Notes: generated by a model not told the origin, from the letters alone. A stretch of DNA of 64,000 bases from Diphasiastrum complanatum (GCA_029204225.1 CM055111.1:14813861-14877860); one strand, 5' to 3'; shown: positions 1 through 10,392, numbered from the stretch's first letter. A program made the numbers and translations.

Positions 1-257
1 ATCCAACAAGCTATAGAACATCAAATTTGGATCAAATCTAGAGAAGTAGCACTCAATTAATGAGGGCTGATTTCACATGTGTGAGCTCTTTGTCCTTACA
101 GGGCTCTACTGGAGCAGATCAGGCTTATTTTGATCCACTTATGGTCCACAGATATCTTGTCTCTCAACGAGTTTGAATCCCTCTCCCAAATCCGAGTTCT
201 TGCAAGCAAAAGCACTGAAAATCTGATGTATGCACCCTCACCTCTTCAAAGCATGAA
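1..257 (-). mobile_element. Copia 5' untranslated leader (partial)
   Basis: This stretch lies directly downstream, on the minus strand, of a tRNA-Met-type primer-binding site at 258-269, so it is the leader of a minus-strand Copia element whose body runs off the left edge. No coding similarity is visible. It carries one CACATGTG palindrome near 74-83 of the kind seen in several LTRs of the window. Confidence 0.5.
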
Positions 258-269
258 GCTCTGATACCA
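258..269 (-). other. Primer-binding site (tRNA-Met type)
   Basis: The plus strand reads GCTCTGATACCA, the exact reverse complement of TGGTATCAGAGC. That is the classic plant Copia primer site, which pairs with the 3' end of initiator tRNA-Met. The next bases (TGTGAAG) look like the inner end of an LTR. Confidence 0.8.
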
Positions 270-365
270 TGTGAAGCTTTTAGCATGTGTGAACTTCACC
301 ACACACCCTATAGGATCTTACTGAGGTGTTGTGATTGCACAAGATTGATCAGAAAACAGTATACT
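270..365 (-). mobile_element. Truncated Copia LTR
   Basis: The sequence starts TGTGA immediately next to the primer site, as expected for the 3' end of a minus-strand 5' LTR. About 100 bases on, it merges into coding remains of a different Copia element, so most of this LTR is missing. The right boundary is approximate. Confidence 0.5.
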
Positions 366-457
366 TGAAAAATCTATGACAAGAGCACAATGGCATACAT
401 CTGAAAAAATCTAACTTCTCACCAAGAGAATTGAATGTCAGAAATAATTCTAAGTGC

Positions 458-760
458 TCAGTATGGGAAAAACATCCTGCTCTCATCAAAAGAGGTAAGA
501 AAAGCAAAGTTAGAGTTCTCCACCACTTGCTTTTCTTTTTCATCATAGGTTAGCCTTGATGGCTTAGTCCTTTGCCTTTGATTCATGCTTGAAGGTTGCT
601 TTGGAGTGGCATCTCCACCTTCATCCAAGACATCTTGCACATCATTATGATTAGTAGGCACATCAACATCATCATCAACATTGACGACATTGGAAACATT
701 CTCTTCATGAAAGATGACATCCCTACTTATGACAACTTTATTTGTAGAAGGAATGTACAC
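458..760 (-). pseudogene. Copia pol linker between integrase and RT
   Basis: This 100-codon open stretch reads like the variable linker of Copia polyproteins. It begins with the end of the integrase C-terminal region (an SRDVIFHEE-type motif, common to Copia Pol) and continues into an acidic, Asn/Asp-rich linker and a basic RQRTKPSRL segment. It continues in another frame from the upstream integrase part at 775-1590, so a frameshift separates them. Reverse transcriptase and RNase H, which should follow, are absent; the reading ends near a truncated LTR. Confidence 0.75.
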
Positions 761-774
761 TTTGTAAGCCTTGC

Positions 775-1590
775 TTACTTCACTATAGCAACAAACACAC
801 CCTTCTTTGATGAAGGATCTTCTTTGGTTCTATCATCAAGAGTGATGTTGACAAAACAAGTACAACCAACGATCCTACAATGCTTGACACTCGACCTCCT
901 ACCATAGAGGACCTCAAAGGGAGTCTTACCATTCAAAGAAGCACTTTTCCTCTTGTTACAAAGATAGTTAGAACATGCTAAAGCTTCCCCCCAATAGGAC
1001 TTAGCAAGATTAGCATGTAGTCTAATTGCCTTGGCACATTCACAAAGATTTGCAACAAGACTTTTAGGGAGATAAAAAACATGCTCGTTTTTTGCCATTA
1101 CCTCCAAAGATTTGAAGTTGGGATGGCCCAATCTCTTATGCCAAACTTCTTGGTTTGTCAATTGTTCCCTAGCCATACATCCTTCATTCTTAGAGATCAC
1201 ACATGCATCTAGTTTAAAAAGTTTACCATGCCTTCTTCCTTTAGCAATCAAGGATCCACACTTACTTATCAAACAAGCATCTCCAATGAACTCAACATCA
1301 AGCCCCTCATCAATCAGTTGACTAACACTAAGCAAGTTCTTAGTGATTGAAGGAATGTACAATACATTTTCAAGATTAGCTTTCCTATTTGTTGAAAGAG
1401 AAATAGGAATTGTGCCTATGCCTTTGATGTCACATTGACCATCATTTGCAGTATAGATGATGTTGCTCTCTCCCTCATAAGACAATAAGGATGAAAAGTA
1501 TTTCTTATGTCTTGTCATGTGAGATGGGGCTCCACTATCAATCCACCAAGGATCATTCCCATCTATATGGGCAAGCAAACTTGAAGTCAT
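775..1590 (-). pseudogene. Copia protease, pre-integrase and integrase ends
   Basis: The 271-codon frame begins with an aspartic protease motif WWIDSGAPSHM, with catalytic D in D-S-G-A. The GAG-pre-integrase motif VWHKRLGHPN lies near residue 150. After about residue 185 it jumps to sequence that normally follows the integrase core (YWGEAL, GKTPFEVLYGR, GCTCFV). The zinc-binding part and the catalytic DDE core are therefore deleted in frame. Its start codon overlaps the stop of the upstream gag frame by ATGA at 1587-1590, so gag and pol are now in different frames. The product could not be an active integrase. Confidence 0.88.
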
Positions 1591-2075
1591 AACAGAGATT
1601 TAGAAATGCTATCATCTTCTTCATCTATTGCTAGATTTCCTTGTCTCTCACCTTGATCTCTTTTCTTCTTATGACATTCATTAGCAAAATGACCTTTTAT
1701 CCCACAATAAAAGCACTTGTACTTTGACTTATCTTTCTTTCTAAAAGAAGTAGAAGAGGAGGAAGATTGATCATCATGATCCGAGTTACCACCTTTGGAC
1801 CATTTCCCTTTGCCTTTACCTTTGCCTTTGACTTTGCCTTTTGTGAAGAAAGCCTCTTCACCTCCACCTTGCAAGGATGCACCATCAAGCTTTGATTGCA
1901 ACCTATGTCCTTCAGCCAATAAGATTTCTTGCAAGTCAACCAAACTTGGCAAGACTCTTTGAATGGCAAAACTTTGCACAAGGTTAGCATGTTCATCTAG
2001 CAAACCATTCAACATAACTTGGACTATTTCACCATCTTTTATGCTTTTGATCCACAAGTTCAACTCAACAAACAA
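1587..2075 (-). pseudogene. Copia gag C-terminal half with zinc knuckle
   Basis: This 162-codon frame covers the C-terminal part of a Copia Gag of the UBN2 type. Motifs are VQVMLNGLLDE and LPSLVDLQEILLAEG, then a Lys/Gly-rich stretch, then a CCHC zinc knuckle CFYCGIKGHFANEC (C-x2-C-x4-H-x4-C) that binds nucleic acid in the particle. The N-terminal half of Gag is missing. The sequence enters the leader about 110 bases before the primer site, so the element is internally deleted. A related, longer gag lies at 36439-37028. Confidence 0.85.
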
Positions 2076-2183
2076 AGGTTAGTAAGATTTGATCAACAAT
2101 GCACTGCATAATCATGCTAGAACTTGATCAAACATCCAAATATCACCATAAACAAAAATCTTACTATAAATAATGGCCAGCCA

Positions 2184-2195
2184 GCTCTGATACCA
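2184..2195 (-). other. Primer-binding site of Copia element A
   Basis: Exact reverse complement of TGGTATCAGAGC, next to the TGTGA end of the LTR at 2196. It sets the element orientation as minus. Confidence 0.9.
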
Positions 2196-2842
2196 TGTGA
2201 TAAAAGTGGATCTTGGATGGATTTAAGATCCCAAATGTTCTGCCTAAGGTCTTTGCACAACAAGCTACAAAAGCTAGAAATGGCAAAGCATCCTAATGCT
2301 ACCTTTGATACACATGAACTTGACAAAGCATTCAAGAGACAAAAGAAACTCATGAAAGATACTGATGGCAGCCAAAAATAGCAGCAAATAGGCTGTGGAA
2401 CAACACCCTACCACTTTTGGATAGCACCTAAGATCATACACAAGAGCTTGAAGACAATACACAAAGCAATGCTCTCAATGGAGGAAGAAACTATGACAAT
2501 GATCTATTGATCTCTCTCAACAATACAATAAGTTTCTCCAACCTGTTTCTCCATGCATTTTCTACTATTTATGGATGAGGAAGATGACTCTCTCTCCTCT
2601 CTAAAAGGTACTTGACCCTAAATATTCCCTATATAGGAAAAATAGCTAAAAATGACATATATGACCAAAATACATCAAAATAGTCTCATTTCAAAGGGTT
2701 GACACTTTTTTATACTGAAAATGTATAGTAAATAAAATACTTTATGTTTGGGTCACATGTGTGAAACTCTAGTACCAAAACTATGTACAAAAATTGCCAA
2801 TTTAGGCCTCAAACTAACTAGGAAATGTTGACAATTTTCACA
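2196..2842 (-). mobile_element. 5' LTR of Copia element A
   Basis: The 647-bp LTR begins TGTGA next to the primer site and ends TTTTCACA, giving the short TG...CA inverted ends of an LTR. Right of 2842, the sequence is coding for another Copia gag in the same orientation, so element A inserted into that gene. It holds a CACATGTG palindrome around 2755. The matching 3' LTR is not in the window. Confidence 0.8.
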
Positions 2843-3500
2843 GTCGCATCTTTCGCCAATAAGGTTCGAGTTGTGTGGAATGACCTGGGTAGGGCCCGAA
2901 GAAAATAACTAGCTTATTTTTTCTTGGAAATTGTATTTTTTGCACCAAAATTTTGCAAGGAAATAAACAGATCTTTAATCTTTCGCATGAATGTGTTCAG
3001 GTCTTTGTCGTCCCACTGTAGGTAAGTTAATTGGTCTTCCAAAAACATGATCTGAGTACAAGATCGAGTCTCATTCTTGGTTTGCAATTCTTCCCATAAA
3101 TCCTTTGCGTTCGAAATTGATTTAAGATCTAGCATTATATTGTCATGCACTGAAGACGCAATAATTGCTATAGCTTTGTCATTTTTTAAACCTCTTTTTT
3201 AAGTTCTTTGCTAGGAATAGCTTCTGGCTTCTCCTCAGTTGGTTCTACGCATTGCCATAGACCTTTGTCCTTCAACAAGAGTGAAGTCTTTAATTTCCAA
3301 ATCAAGTAGTTTGAACCTTCTGGATCCAAGATCGTAGTAATTTTAGCTTGAATATTGATGATGGACGGACATCTTTTAATTTTGCCTGATGGATGTATGA
3401 AGAATGTTGAGAGGGATGCGAAGATACCACGGTATCAACTTTAACTGTAGGAAAAATATTGATTATTCTTTCACAGAAAACACGATGAAAGTTTGAATAC
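2843..3500 (-). pseudogene. Copia gag interrupted by element A
   Basis: The minus strand encodes a Copia Gag of the UBN2 group. Around 2914-3150 it reads KDLWEEL, QIMFLEDQLTYLQW and FMRKIKDLFISLQN. The end of the domain (a RALPRSFHTTRTLL-like segment) runs right up to the LTR of element A at 2842, in a shifted frame. The N-terminal part (3180-3500) is degraded and frameshifted. It is closely related to the plus-strand gag at 10393. The protein would have formed the retrotransposon particle in the cytoplasm. Confidence 0.82.
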
Positions 3501-3546
3501 ATCAAACTAATATCAATGTCTTCAATCGGGAATATTTCTGATCTAT

Positions 3547-4380
3547 GTACTAATAGAACAGTATTAGTTCTAATTGAATATGCATGCCAAAATTATATGC
3601 GAAAGTAAGAGACAACTTAAGACAACTTAGACAATAAGAAACTATTGATCAAAAATGAATTTTTATAACTCTGAATCTGATTCATCAATATACATATCTT
3701 GCTATCTTATCTCACTGTTGTGTCTCTGATTGAGTGAGTGTGTTACAATGAGTAGTGCACATGTATTTATATTGCTACAGGTCAGGTCTTTTGGCCTTTT
3801 ATTTACAGGTCTTTTGGCCTTTTAATGTTGTAACAGTAGATATCTAACCGTTTATGACGGTTGATATTCAGATAAACTCTCTGTTTCCAGGGTTGAATAA
3901 ATTTTGTTCGTGAATTATTCGCGACAGTCCATCTTTTTGTTTCAGCTTCGTGTTTCCGAATTGTTTGTGACACTTGTCTCTTTGCGACATTTTCATCTTT
4001 CGTGACAGATGACAAAATTTGAGCTTGAAGAAGAAATGTAGAATATTTCTAAACTGTTTGAGATAATTTTGTGACAAGTGAGCTTGAATAATAGTCTAGA
4101 AGATTTCGCAAATTGTTTGCGACAATTTTGTGACATCTGAGGTTTGAACAAGAAACTAAATATTTCACAACAAGATTTTGTTTGCGAATCTTTTGAGCTT
4201 GAACAAGAAAGCCATGAGCTTCTACAAGAAACTATTTTGTGAATCTTTCGCGAATCTTTCAAGTTGGTTGCAAGACAAATTTTGCGAATCTTTCGAGGTT
4301 GATCACGAATAGAAATTTTTTAAGTTCGCATTGGTTTCTTATCCTTTGTCAAGTAAATTGTGCACTTTGTTAGTAGAATC
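3547..4380 (-). mobile_element. Probable Copia LTR, CGAA-rich
   Basis: Beyond the gag N-terminus and leader, a weak primer-site-like sequence at about 3536-3546 is followed by TGTACTAATAG, which could be the LTR end. The interior is rich in TTCGCGA, GCGAA and TTTGTGACA words, resembling the non-coding DNA at 11280-11440 and 58190-58530. No coding sequence is seen. Both boundaries are uncertain. Confidence 0.4.
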
Positions 4381-4389
4381 AAGATCTGT

Positions 4390-4931
4390 CTAATTAGTTA
4401 TTCTACAACGCCCAATAGAATGATTATTGATAAAGCAAATATCGTCAATGTATTTAAACAAATATTTGAATTCGTTCATAAAAGTAATTTGTCCTAATCT
4501 AGCAAGTCTTTCAATAAAGCACATTTCAAAGAAAGAAAGGTACCAGTTACACCAAATTGGTGAGCAAGAAAAGCCCATAGGTATTCCTCGGATTTGTCTC
4601 AAGGTACGATCTCCAAGCTTGACTATACAATTATCTATCAGAAAAGAATTCCGCTCACATAGGATATCCTTATTTATGCTACTCCATTCATCTGATATTG
4701 CTCTTTCAGAAGACCATTTGAAATCATTGGACCCGATTATATGTCTATATTTGAGTGCCTTAGCTTTGGTGGTTTTAAAGGCCAAAGTGATCATTTTTGC
4801 CATAATAGTTTCTAGATCGTCAATTCCATCTAAAGGTATATTTTTGTAACATTTAGAAATATCAGTAGCCTTTATAGTATATATGCGCTTTGGTAAGTTA
4901 AGATAGCAATCAGCAAATGAATCACAGTGCT
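4390..4931 (-). pseudogene. Penelope-like reverse transcriptase fragment
   Basis: About 180 codons are open on the minus strand. The start is not preserved: sequence similarity begins upstream of the first Met at 4803. Reverse transcriptase motifs appear in order: motif A ATDISKCYKNIPLDG, motif B QIRGIPMGFSCSPIWCN, motif C FKYIDDICFIN with the catalytic Asp pair. Copia has YVDD with different surroundings and Gypsy has YLDD/FDDILVF, so this is neither. The GIPMG...SP...N.Y plus YIDDI pattern resembles Penelope-like elements, including the endonuclease-lacking group, as I recall the family. N- and C-terminal domains, and any GIY-YIG endonuclease, are missing. It is bounded by Copia LTR-like DNA on one side and Gypsy sequence on the other. 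Confidence 0.7.
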
Positions 4932-6040
4932 ATAATATAGAGATTCATCTCTGCTTGTGTGAGCAGCCTATCTGCAAGTATTGGTTGGGCTAACCAGATG
5001 GCCTTCTCATTTTCGAGCGCTTGCACCTCCACTCCCAGGTGTGTGTTTTCTATTTCATAAATCTGTAATTGCGTTTTTCTTTTGGAGAAGGGCTAGCCTT
5101 TGCGTAGCTTCTTGTTGGAGCGCCTAGACTTTAGCTAAGGCATTCGTGGCTATCTTAGAGAGGCCCGTGATGTAGTTTTGAAGGCTCTCTTCGTGCTTTT
5201 TCAACTGAAGGACCTCGTCCTTTTGTGCATGCTCATGTTGACTGGGCAACTGTAGGTCTTGCTAGAGTTTGGTAAGTTTTGCTCGCAGCGTTGTATAATT
5301 TGTGGCCAGCTTTACTATTCGGACGTCCAGCATTGCTTTGGTCGCCACCACTTTTTGGACAAAAGTGCCCAAAAGTTGGTGCACCAAAGATAAATCCATG
5401 GAGACCATCGATGTGTGTTTTGGCTACTATGGTGGTGGAATAATTCGGTAGCCGCATCATCTTCAATGAGCATCTTAGGCTTGACTATATCCTCTGGCTG
5501 CGTAGGATCAGCATGTTAAGGAGATCTGGTATATGTTTGTTGAACAAATGCTTCATCGGACAATGGTTTATCGCCCTCAGTACCCTGTTGGTATGAAGTG
5601 GAGAGAGGTGTGAGCGGGGTGCAAGTGGTGGTGATAGATGTGAGAATGGGTTGCTCAAATGAGTGAACAGTGGGGATGGAAGAAAACTCAAGGGTGGTGT
5701 CGAGAATGGAGGCACGTGTTAGAGAAGAATTATAAAAAAGGTTCATCCAGTAGAGGGTGTTAGGTGAGATTTGTGAGTCCTCTGGGTTTATTTGTGCGAA
5801 TGGGATGAAAATGGGAGGAGGGATGGAAGAAGCGACGGTGATGGAAGATGTGGATGAGGCGAGAACAGTGGATGAAGGTGGAGGAATTGGAGTGACAAAA
5901 GCAGAAGTGGTGGTGGAAGACAACGGTAGAACAGAAGCGAAAGTAGTGGATTCAGGTCGTGTGGGGGTTGTGCGTTGTCGGGTGTTAGGAGGGCTAGAAG
6001 AAGAGGAGACAGCGCCACGCATGCATTTGCTGGCCATTGT
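4932..6040 (-). pseudogene. Gypsy accessory region: Ser/Thr/Pro-rich then coiled coil
   Basis: Downstream of the integrase part at 6072-7066 the minus strand encodes a region not found in ordinary Gypsy Pol. From about 6037 a 173-codon frame starts MASKCMRGAVSSSSSPP and is dominated by Ser, Thr and Pro. After frameshifts, from roughly 5440 down to 5000, the translated sequence is Leu/Lys/Ala/Gln-rich and heptad-like (for example QLLGTFVQKVVATKAMLD), consistent with a coiled coil. Several stops interrupt it. I do not recognise a named domain. The layout resembles the accessory region at 52812-55192. Confidence 0.5.
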
Positions 6041-6071
6041 GTCAATAACTCTGGATGTTGGGAGGTGGATG

Positions 6072-7066
6072 CTACAGAAGGTGGGACCAGGTTAGTATGT
6101 AGAACGGTGGCAACAGGATGGTGGAACAGTTAAACCCCCGAACCTTTTGTTCAAGGAGTGCACAGGCGAAGTTACAAAGAAGTGGGCCGGCGATAATGCA
6201 CTCGTGCATGTTAGGCTTGATGGCGATGGATAGCTCATGCATAAGGACGGCATGCCAGTCATATGGCACAACCAAGGGGCTCATGAATTCTAAGAAGGAT
6301 TCCACAATTTGGCTCAGAAGCGTGGACTGAATGCGGTCCTTGTGAAAAGTTGACACAACCAAGAAATTGTTTAACAGGTAAGCGATTGCTTGGCTTACGG
6401 GGTCATTGATAGCCTCTATCAAATAACCATTTTTAGTTTTCACTGGGATCTCAAGAGTGGTGGCCGTTACGTAGGGTTTGATGAGGGTTTTAGCTTGGCG
6501 ATGTTTAGATGGGTTGGCGATCACTGGACATGATGCCAACGGTGATATGGAGTTAGCATTAAAACATACCTTGTACGTGGTACCTTGGTATAGGATGTGG
6601 AAGTGCACAATAATATTTTCATACAGGAACTTGGTAGTTGTTCGAGCGTCATCTGTTTGCACTGCCTTGGCTTCGACCCACTTGGTGAGATAATCCGAAG
6701 CCACGATGATATATCGGATTGTGAACTTCTTGTGGTAGAATGAATTGGACCAATATAGTCCAATACCCACTTCTCAAATGGTGCTTGAGCTAGAACTGGG
6801 TGTAAAAGATCATAGTTCAACCTTGTTGGTCTCCTAGCTCTTTGGCACACATCGCACTTTCTCAAATATTCATCCATATCCTTATGTATTGTTGGCCACC
6901 AGCATCCTGATTGCAGAATCTTCTGAACTGTAATATCAGATGCAAAATGCCCACCACCCATGCCTTGATGCAAAATTGAAATAATCTGGGTGGCCTCGTG
7001 TGGAAGAATACATTTTTGAAGGATTCCATCTGGTCCTCTTCGATATAATTGGCCGACAATCAGCAA
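6072..7066 (-). pseudogene. Gypsy integrase N-terminal part joined to unknown domain
   Basis: The frame from 7066 begins with integrase H2C2 zinc-binding sequence (HQGMGGGHFASDITVQKIL, then CDVCQRARR) and the start of the catalytic core, FEKWVLDYIGPIH. In a second frame at 6072-6770 the core continues as YIIVASDYLTKWVEAKAV. After the YENIIVHF segment the sequence stops resembling integrase: the second Asp and the Glu of the DDE triad are gone. About 150 residues of unrecognised protein follow (YLIEAINDP, YDWHAVLMHELSIAIKP). A frameshift near 6700 separates the two frames. The protein is inactive as integrase. Confidence 0.8.
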
Positions 7067-7290
7067 ATAAGGTCTAGCTTTTAGAGTCAGTTTTCATTGT
7101 TCCACCTTGGGTAGACATTTATCCGGCTGGCCCTGCATAAGATACTCAACAATGTCAACGTCTCATTTAGGTATAGTGTCAATGTAAAACAAGACAGTGT
7201 CTAGTAGCTCATCGTTGGGTAGGCTATAGTTTCCTTCCCCTTGATTCGCGACACATAATCTGCCATATAGTGCTGTCTTTTCTTGCTAAC
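7067..7290 (-). pseudogene. Gypsy RNase H C-terminal remnant
   Basis: The minus strand shows HYMADYVSRI, the motif that ends the Gypsy RNase H domain just before integrase. It is followed by stops and an acidic spacer leading to the integrase frame at 7066. The rest of the RNase H and the RT are absent, so the Gypsy fragment starts here. Confidence 0.6.
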
Positions 7291-8020
7291 TATTATTAGA
7301 AAATCAAACTCCAACAACAGAAGTAACCAACAAGTGATTATCGACTAATCATTTTGATGAAAGATGGATATTTGGTTGGATTTGATTGACAAGCCTTTGA
7401 ATATCTCGAAGTAATCATCAGCGTAATCCGAGCGTCGGACATCCAAACCACCACGTATGCAATCATTTTGGATTTTCACTATATATATAGATGGACGACG
7501 CTAAATTTTTTCTGCTTAAAGTTCTTATCGTTCTCTACTTCCATGTGGTATTGATTCAGTGTGCCCGAAGCAACCTACCTACATTCCGCTTTTCCCACCT
7601 GACTTCTGATCCTAAGTTCTCCTTCTTCTCGCGCTTATCCAATATTGGATACTAATGGCGCAGACTAAGCAAATAGCACGAGTCTATGATTCCTGGGACC
7701 ACTTTCTTTGAAGAATAATTTGTAATTTAGTAAAGAGATTTATTTGCCATTACGTCAAGAAAGGATCTTGAGAGAGGGTATCATGTGGGCCTTTTGCTAT
7801 ACATAATTTTGAAACCCATTGACGACATCAAGCCTAGACATAGTATTCCAACGGATGTGACAAAATTCTTCACTATAAGAGAGCTAAGAAAGATCAAAAA
7901 TCTATCAGATTTTGAATCCTATGTTCTACAGTTCTGTTTCGAATTATTTCTTGATTGTTTGCAGTTTGCAAATTATTACTAAACTATTCTACTCAAAGAA
8001 ACAAGGAAATCTAAAAAATG
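7291..8020. other. No recognisable gene
   Basis: I see no coding similarity on either strand. A TATATATATA tract at about 7482-7491 could be a TATA region of a worn LTR. The Copia RT remnant begins at its right end. Confidence 0.4.
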
Positions 8021-8024
8021 TTGT

Positions 8025-8586
8025 TCTTAGAATTTAACATGACAACAGATCTAGGCGAACCTCATTACTATCTTAGAATTTAGATTCACAAAGACAGAGA
8101 AAGAAAAGGCTGATATATATCACTCAACAAAGGTATATTTTCAATATAACTATTAGATATAATTTGATGAATCACAAATTAGCTCACTCAGCAATGGACC
8201 AAGGACTGAGATTGTTGAAGGACTAATGTCCTCAAACAAAGGAGAGAAGGAGCAATTACCATTATCATTCTATCTTAGGTACTCTCATTTATGCAATGGT
8301 CTGTACTAGACCAAATCTAGCTTTTGTAGTTAGCTCTCTAAGCCAGTACTTGGCTAATCTTGGTACGATCCATTGGAAGGCTCTCATGAGATTCATGAGA
8401 TATATTCGAGCTACAAAGAACCAATGCATCTACTATGGAGGAGTCGACACCAACAAACTCCACATACTCAATGGATATGTAGATGCAAGTTTAGCCAGAA
8501 ATGTAGACACTTGTAAATCCAGACCTGGATTCACATTTGTGGAGACTTATGATTTCACATTATCCGAGTTATGTCATATATTTTAA
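8025..8586 (+). pseudogene. Copia RT end and RNase H start
   Basis: The first part, with stops and frameshifts, reads like the RT thumb region of Copia: an EPHYYLxxxIH-like segment, then ITQQRYIFN and NHKLAHSAMDQGLRLL. From 8296 a clean 96-codon frame continues with MVCTRPNLAFVVSSLSQYL and WKALMRFMRYIRATK, the connection and start of Copia RNase H, and ends after KSRPGFTFVE. The catalytic YVDD segment and the end of RNase H are missing. It is a truncated relic. Confidence 0.85.
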
Positions 8587-8635
8587 AAACTTTCAATTTC
8601 CATATACGTTAAATGTGCTATAGTTCCTAAATACA

Positions 8636-9551
8636 TGTAAAGGCCTATTTCGCACTTTGTAAATTCATATTTTAAGTAGAAGTTGCGACTTTCTAAAGAG
8701 ACACAATAGAAGTCCAATACCGACATTTAACGGTTCGTAAACGACATTGAGGCCGGTGATCGTTCCTATAAGGTCGACACTTTGTGCCATTGTACTGACG
8801 CATTTCTACGCAGAGCTGAGTATCAATAGAGAGAAGAGCGAGTTACTATAGCTTGAGCATTCTTTTCTTTCTGCTATCTTTCACAGAATTATTTCTTATC
8901 ATATGTGCGACCACACTCTGTATGATCTGCGGATGATTGTCAGACTATTTTGTTTGCGTCACACACATTTCTTATATTATACTGAATTTCAGTTACTCTA
9001 ACATGGATTTTCAGGCGACACCAGCAAGTAACAATTCTGACTAATGTGTGCAGGGTATTAGCCGAAGCTGTTAAGCATCATTTCTTAGCAGACCTTCTTT
9101 CATTTCTGAATGAGCTATGTGTTCAAATAACGGGATTGTTTGAGGCTCTATTTTGCTTGCTTTCTGCGATAAAGACTAATTCTTTGTGTTTGATTAAGAA
9201 GAATCTTTAGCTAATGTGATTCTGCTTACTGAATCTAATTGCTAGTTGCTATCAGTTCTGACTGTTTCCTTGATGCCTGAAGAGCCTGAAAGATAAAGTA
9301 ATCCTTACATTTACAGACCTTGACCAAAACATTTCATCATTGGTGTTCTTGAATGCCAATTTATCCAAATATCTTTGGATAACCAATTATGTCGTTGTAG
9401 TATTCGTTGTGAATTTTATACATACCAGTCCGTTTACCATTGTATATACATTTACCAGATGAGATTATTCTCTCTCTTGGGGAACGCTCAAACCTTTTAT
9501 ACTACATAATTCATCATTTTTGTGGAAATCTATAACGACTAGGCCACCACA
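8636..9551 (+). mobile_element. Probable Gypsy 5' LTR
   Basis: The stretch begins TGTAAAGGCC and ends GGCCACCACA, a TG...CA pair, and is followed three bases later by a Gypsy-type primer site at 9555. Its end is well supported by that primer site; the start is a guess from the terminal TG. No coding sequence is visible in these 916 bases. Confidence 0.55.
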
Positions 9552-9554
9552 TAA

Positions 9555-9574
9555 TTTGGCGTCGTTGCCGAGGA
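9555..9574 (+). other. Gypsy-type primer-binding site
   Basis: TTTGGCGTCGTTGCCGAGGA is close to the TTTGGCGCCGTTGCCGGGGA signature next to LTRs of many plant Gypsy (Tat/Athila-like) elements. It differs from the tRNA-Met site used by the Copia elements here. Confidence 0.7.
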
Positions 9575-9639
9575 GATGAATTTCAACTTTTGCAATATTT
9601 TTGAGTGTGTTACATCTACGAATCTTTCTCATGTAATGC

Positions 9640-9921
9640 ATGCCAAGAACGTACTCTCAAGCAACTATTGAACATAAGCATTTAGAGCGTGCACAACGTT
9701 TAGAAGCATATAGGAAGTCTAGAGATTTGTATTTGCAAAATTTGCAAAATTCACCAGTTAGAGCAAGATTAACACCTGAAGAGTTTAATGATCTTCTACA
9801 CGCTAGTACAGCATTTGTAGATTCATTTGAGGAAAGATCCGTTGAAACACCAAGTTCTACAGATTCACCTGAATCAGATTTGCACGCAGTGCTTGAAGAA
9901 ATCAAAGAAAGATCAATATAG
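9640..9921 (+). CDS. Short Gypsy leader or gag-start open frame
   Basis: A 93-codon frame starts 66 bases after the Gypsy primer site. It is hydrophilic and charged (HKHLERAQRLEAYRKSRDLY) with a Thr/Ser/Pro- and Glu-rich tail. It has no zinc knuckle or capsid motif that I recognise. Position suggests the beginning of a Gypsy gag or a small leader protein. The rest of that element is missing: a Copia derivative starts within 300 bases. Confidence 0.4.
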   Translation: MPRTYSQATIEHKHLERAQRLEAYRKSRDLYLQNLQNSPVRARLTPEEFNDLLHASTAFVDSFEERSVETPSSTDSPESDLHAVLEEIKERSI

Positions 9922-10213
9922 ATGATTTTCTTGTTGTGTTTAATCTCAAATGCAAATGCGTATGCTATTTATTTTTGTGTCTAAACTTCCTTGTTCATTT
10001 GAATTCTGCACCTTGGTTGAAACTATGTTGAATGCTGCATTGATTTTATAAACGTAGATCAGCAGTGCCTGACTACACTCTAGAGGACTGTAGGAGTGAG
10101 TCAGCTAGCAATGTCCAACGATCGCATCTGAACTCCATCCGAGGGCAAGAGAGTCATGGTTCCTTTGCGAAAGCTTCGCGATTGTGATTCTGATTCATTC
10201 ACACTTCTTTTAG
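9922..10213 (+). mobile_element. Probable 5' LTR remnant of gag-RNase H Copia element
   Basis: This stretch precedes a cluster of tRNA-Met-type primer sites and so should contain the end of a plus-strand Copia LTR. It ends with GATTCATTCACA and holds GCGAAAGCTTCGCGA at about 10159-10173, a near-palindrome typical of the CGAA-rich LTRs here. I cannot place its start. Confidence 0.4.
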
Positions 10214-10289
10214 TGGTATCAAAACATATCACATGATCTTCAGTGGTATCAGAGCATATCACACCTTTTCTCTTCAATGGTATTAGAGC
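10214..10289 (+). other. Triplicated primer-binding site
   Basis: Three primer-site-like words follow one another: TGGTATCAAAAC (10214), TGGTATCAGAGC (10244, exact) and TGGTATTAGAGC (10278). The first two are each followed by ATATCACA, so a unit of 30-35 bases has been tandemly repeated. Only the middle copy fully matches initiator tRNA-Met. Confidence 0.75.
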
Positions 10290-10392
10290 TGATCATCTTG
10301 TCATATTCTGACATAGCCAAGAAGCTAGCAGATCCAGGAGGCCACACATTCAAACAAATAGCCATCAACAAGGGAACAGACTCCAAGAAGCA

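Noticed and set aside
5757-6095. 112-codon plus frame rich in Gly/Glu/Val
   Set aside because: It is the reverse of the Ser/Thr/Pro-rich Gypsy frame on the minus strand and shows no motif of its own.
9640-9921. 93-codon frame as an independent host gene
   Set aside because: It starts just after a Gypsy primer site; the retroelement explanation is simpler.
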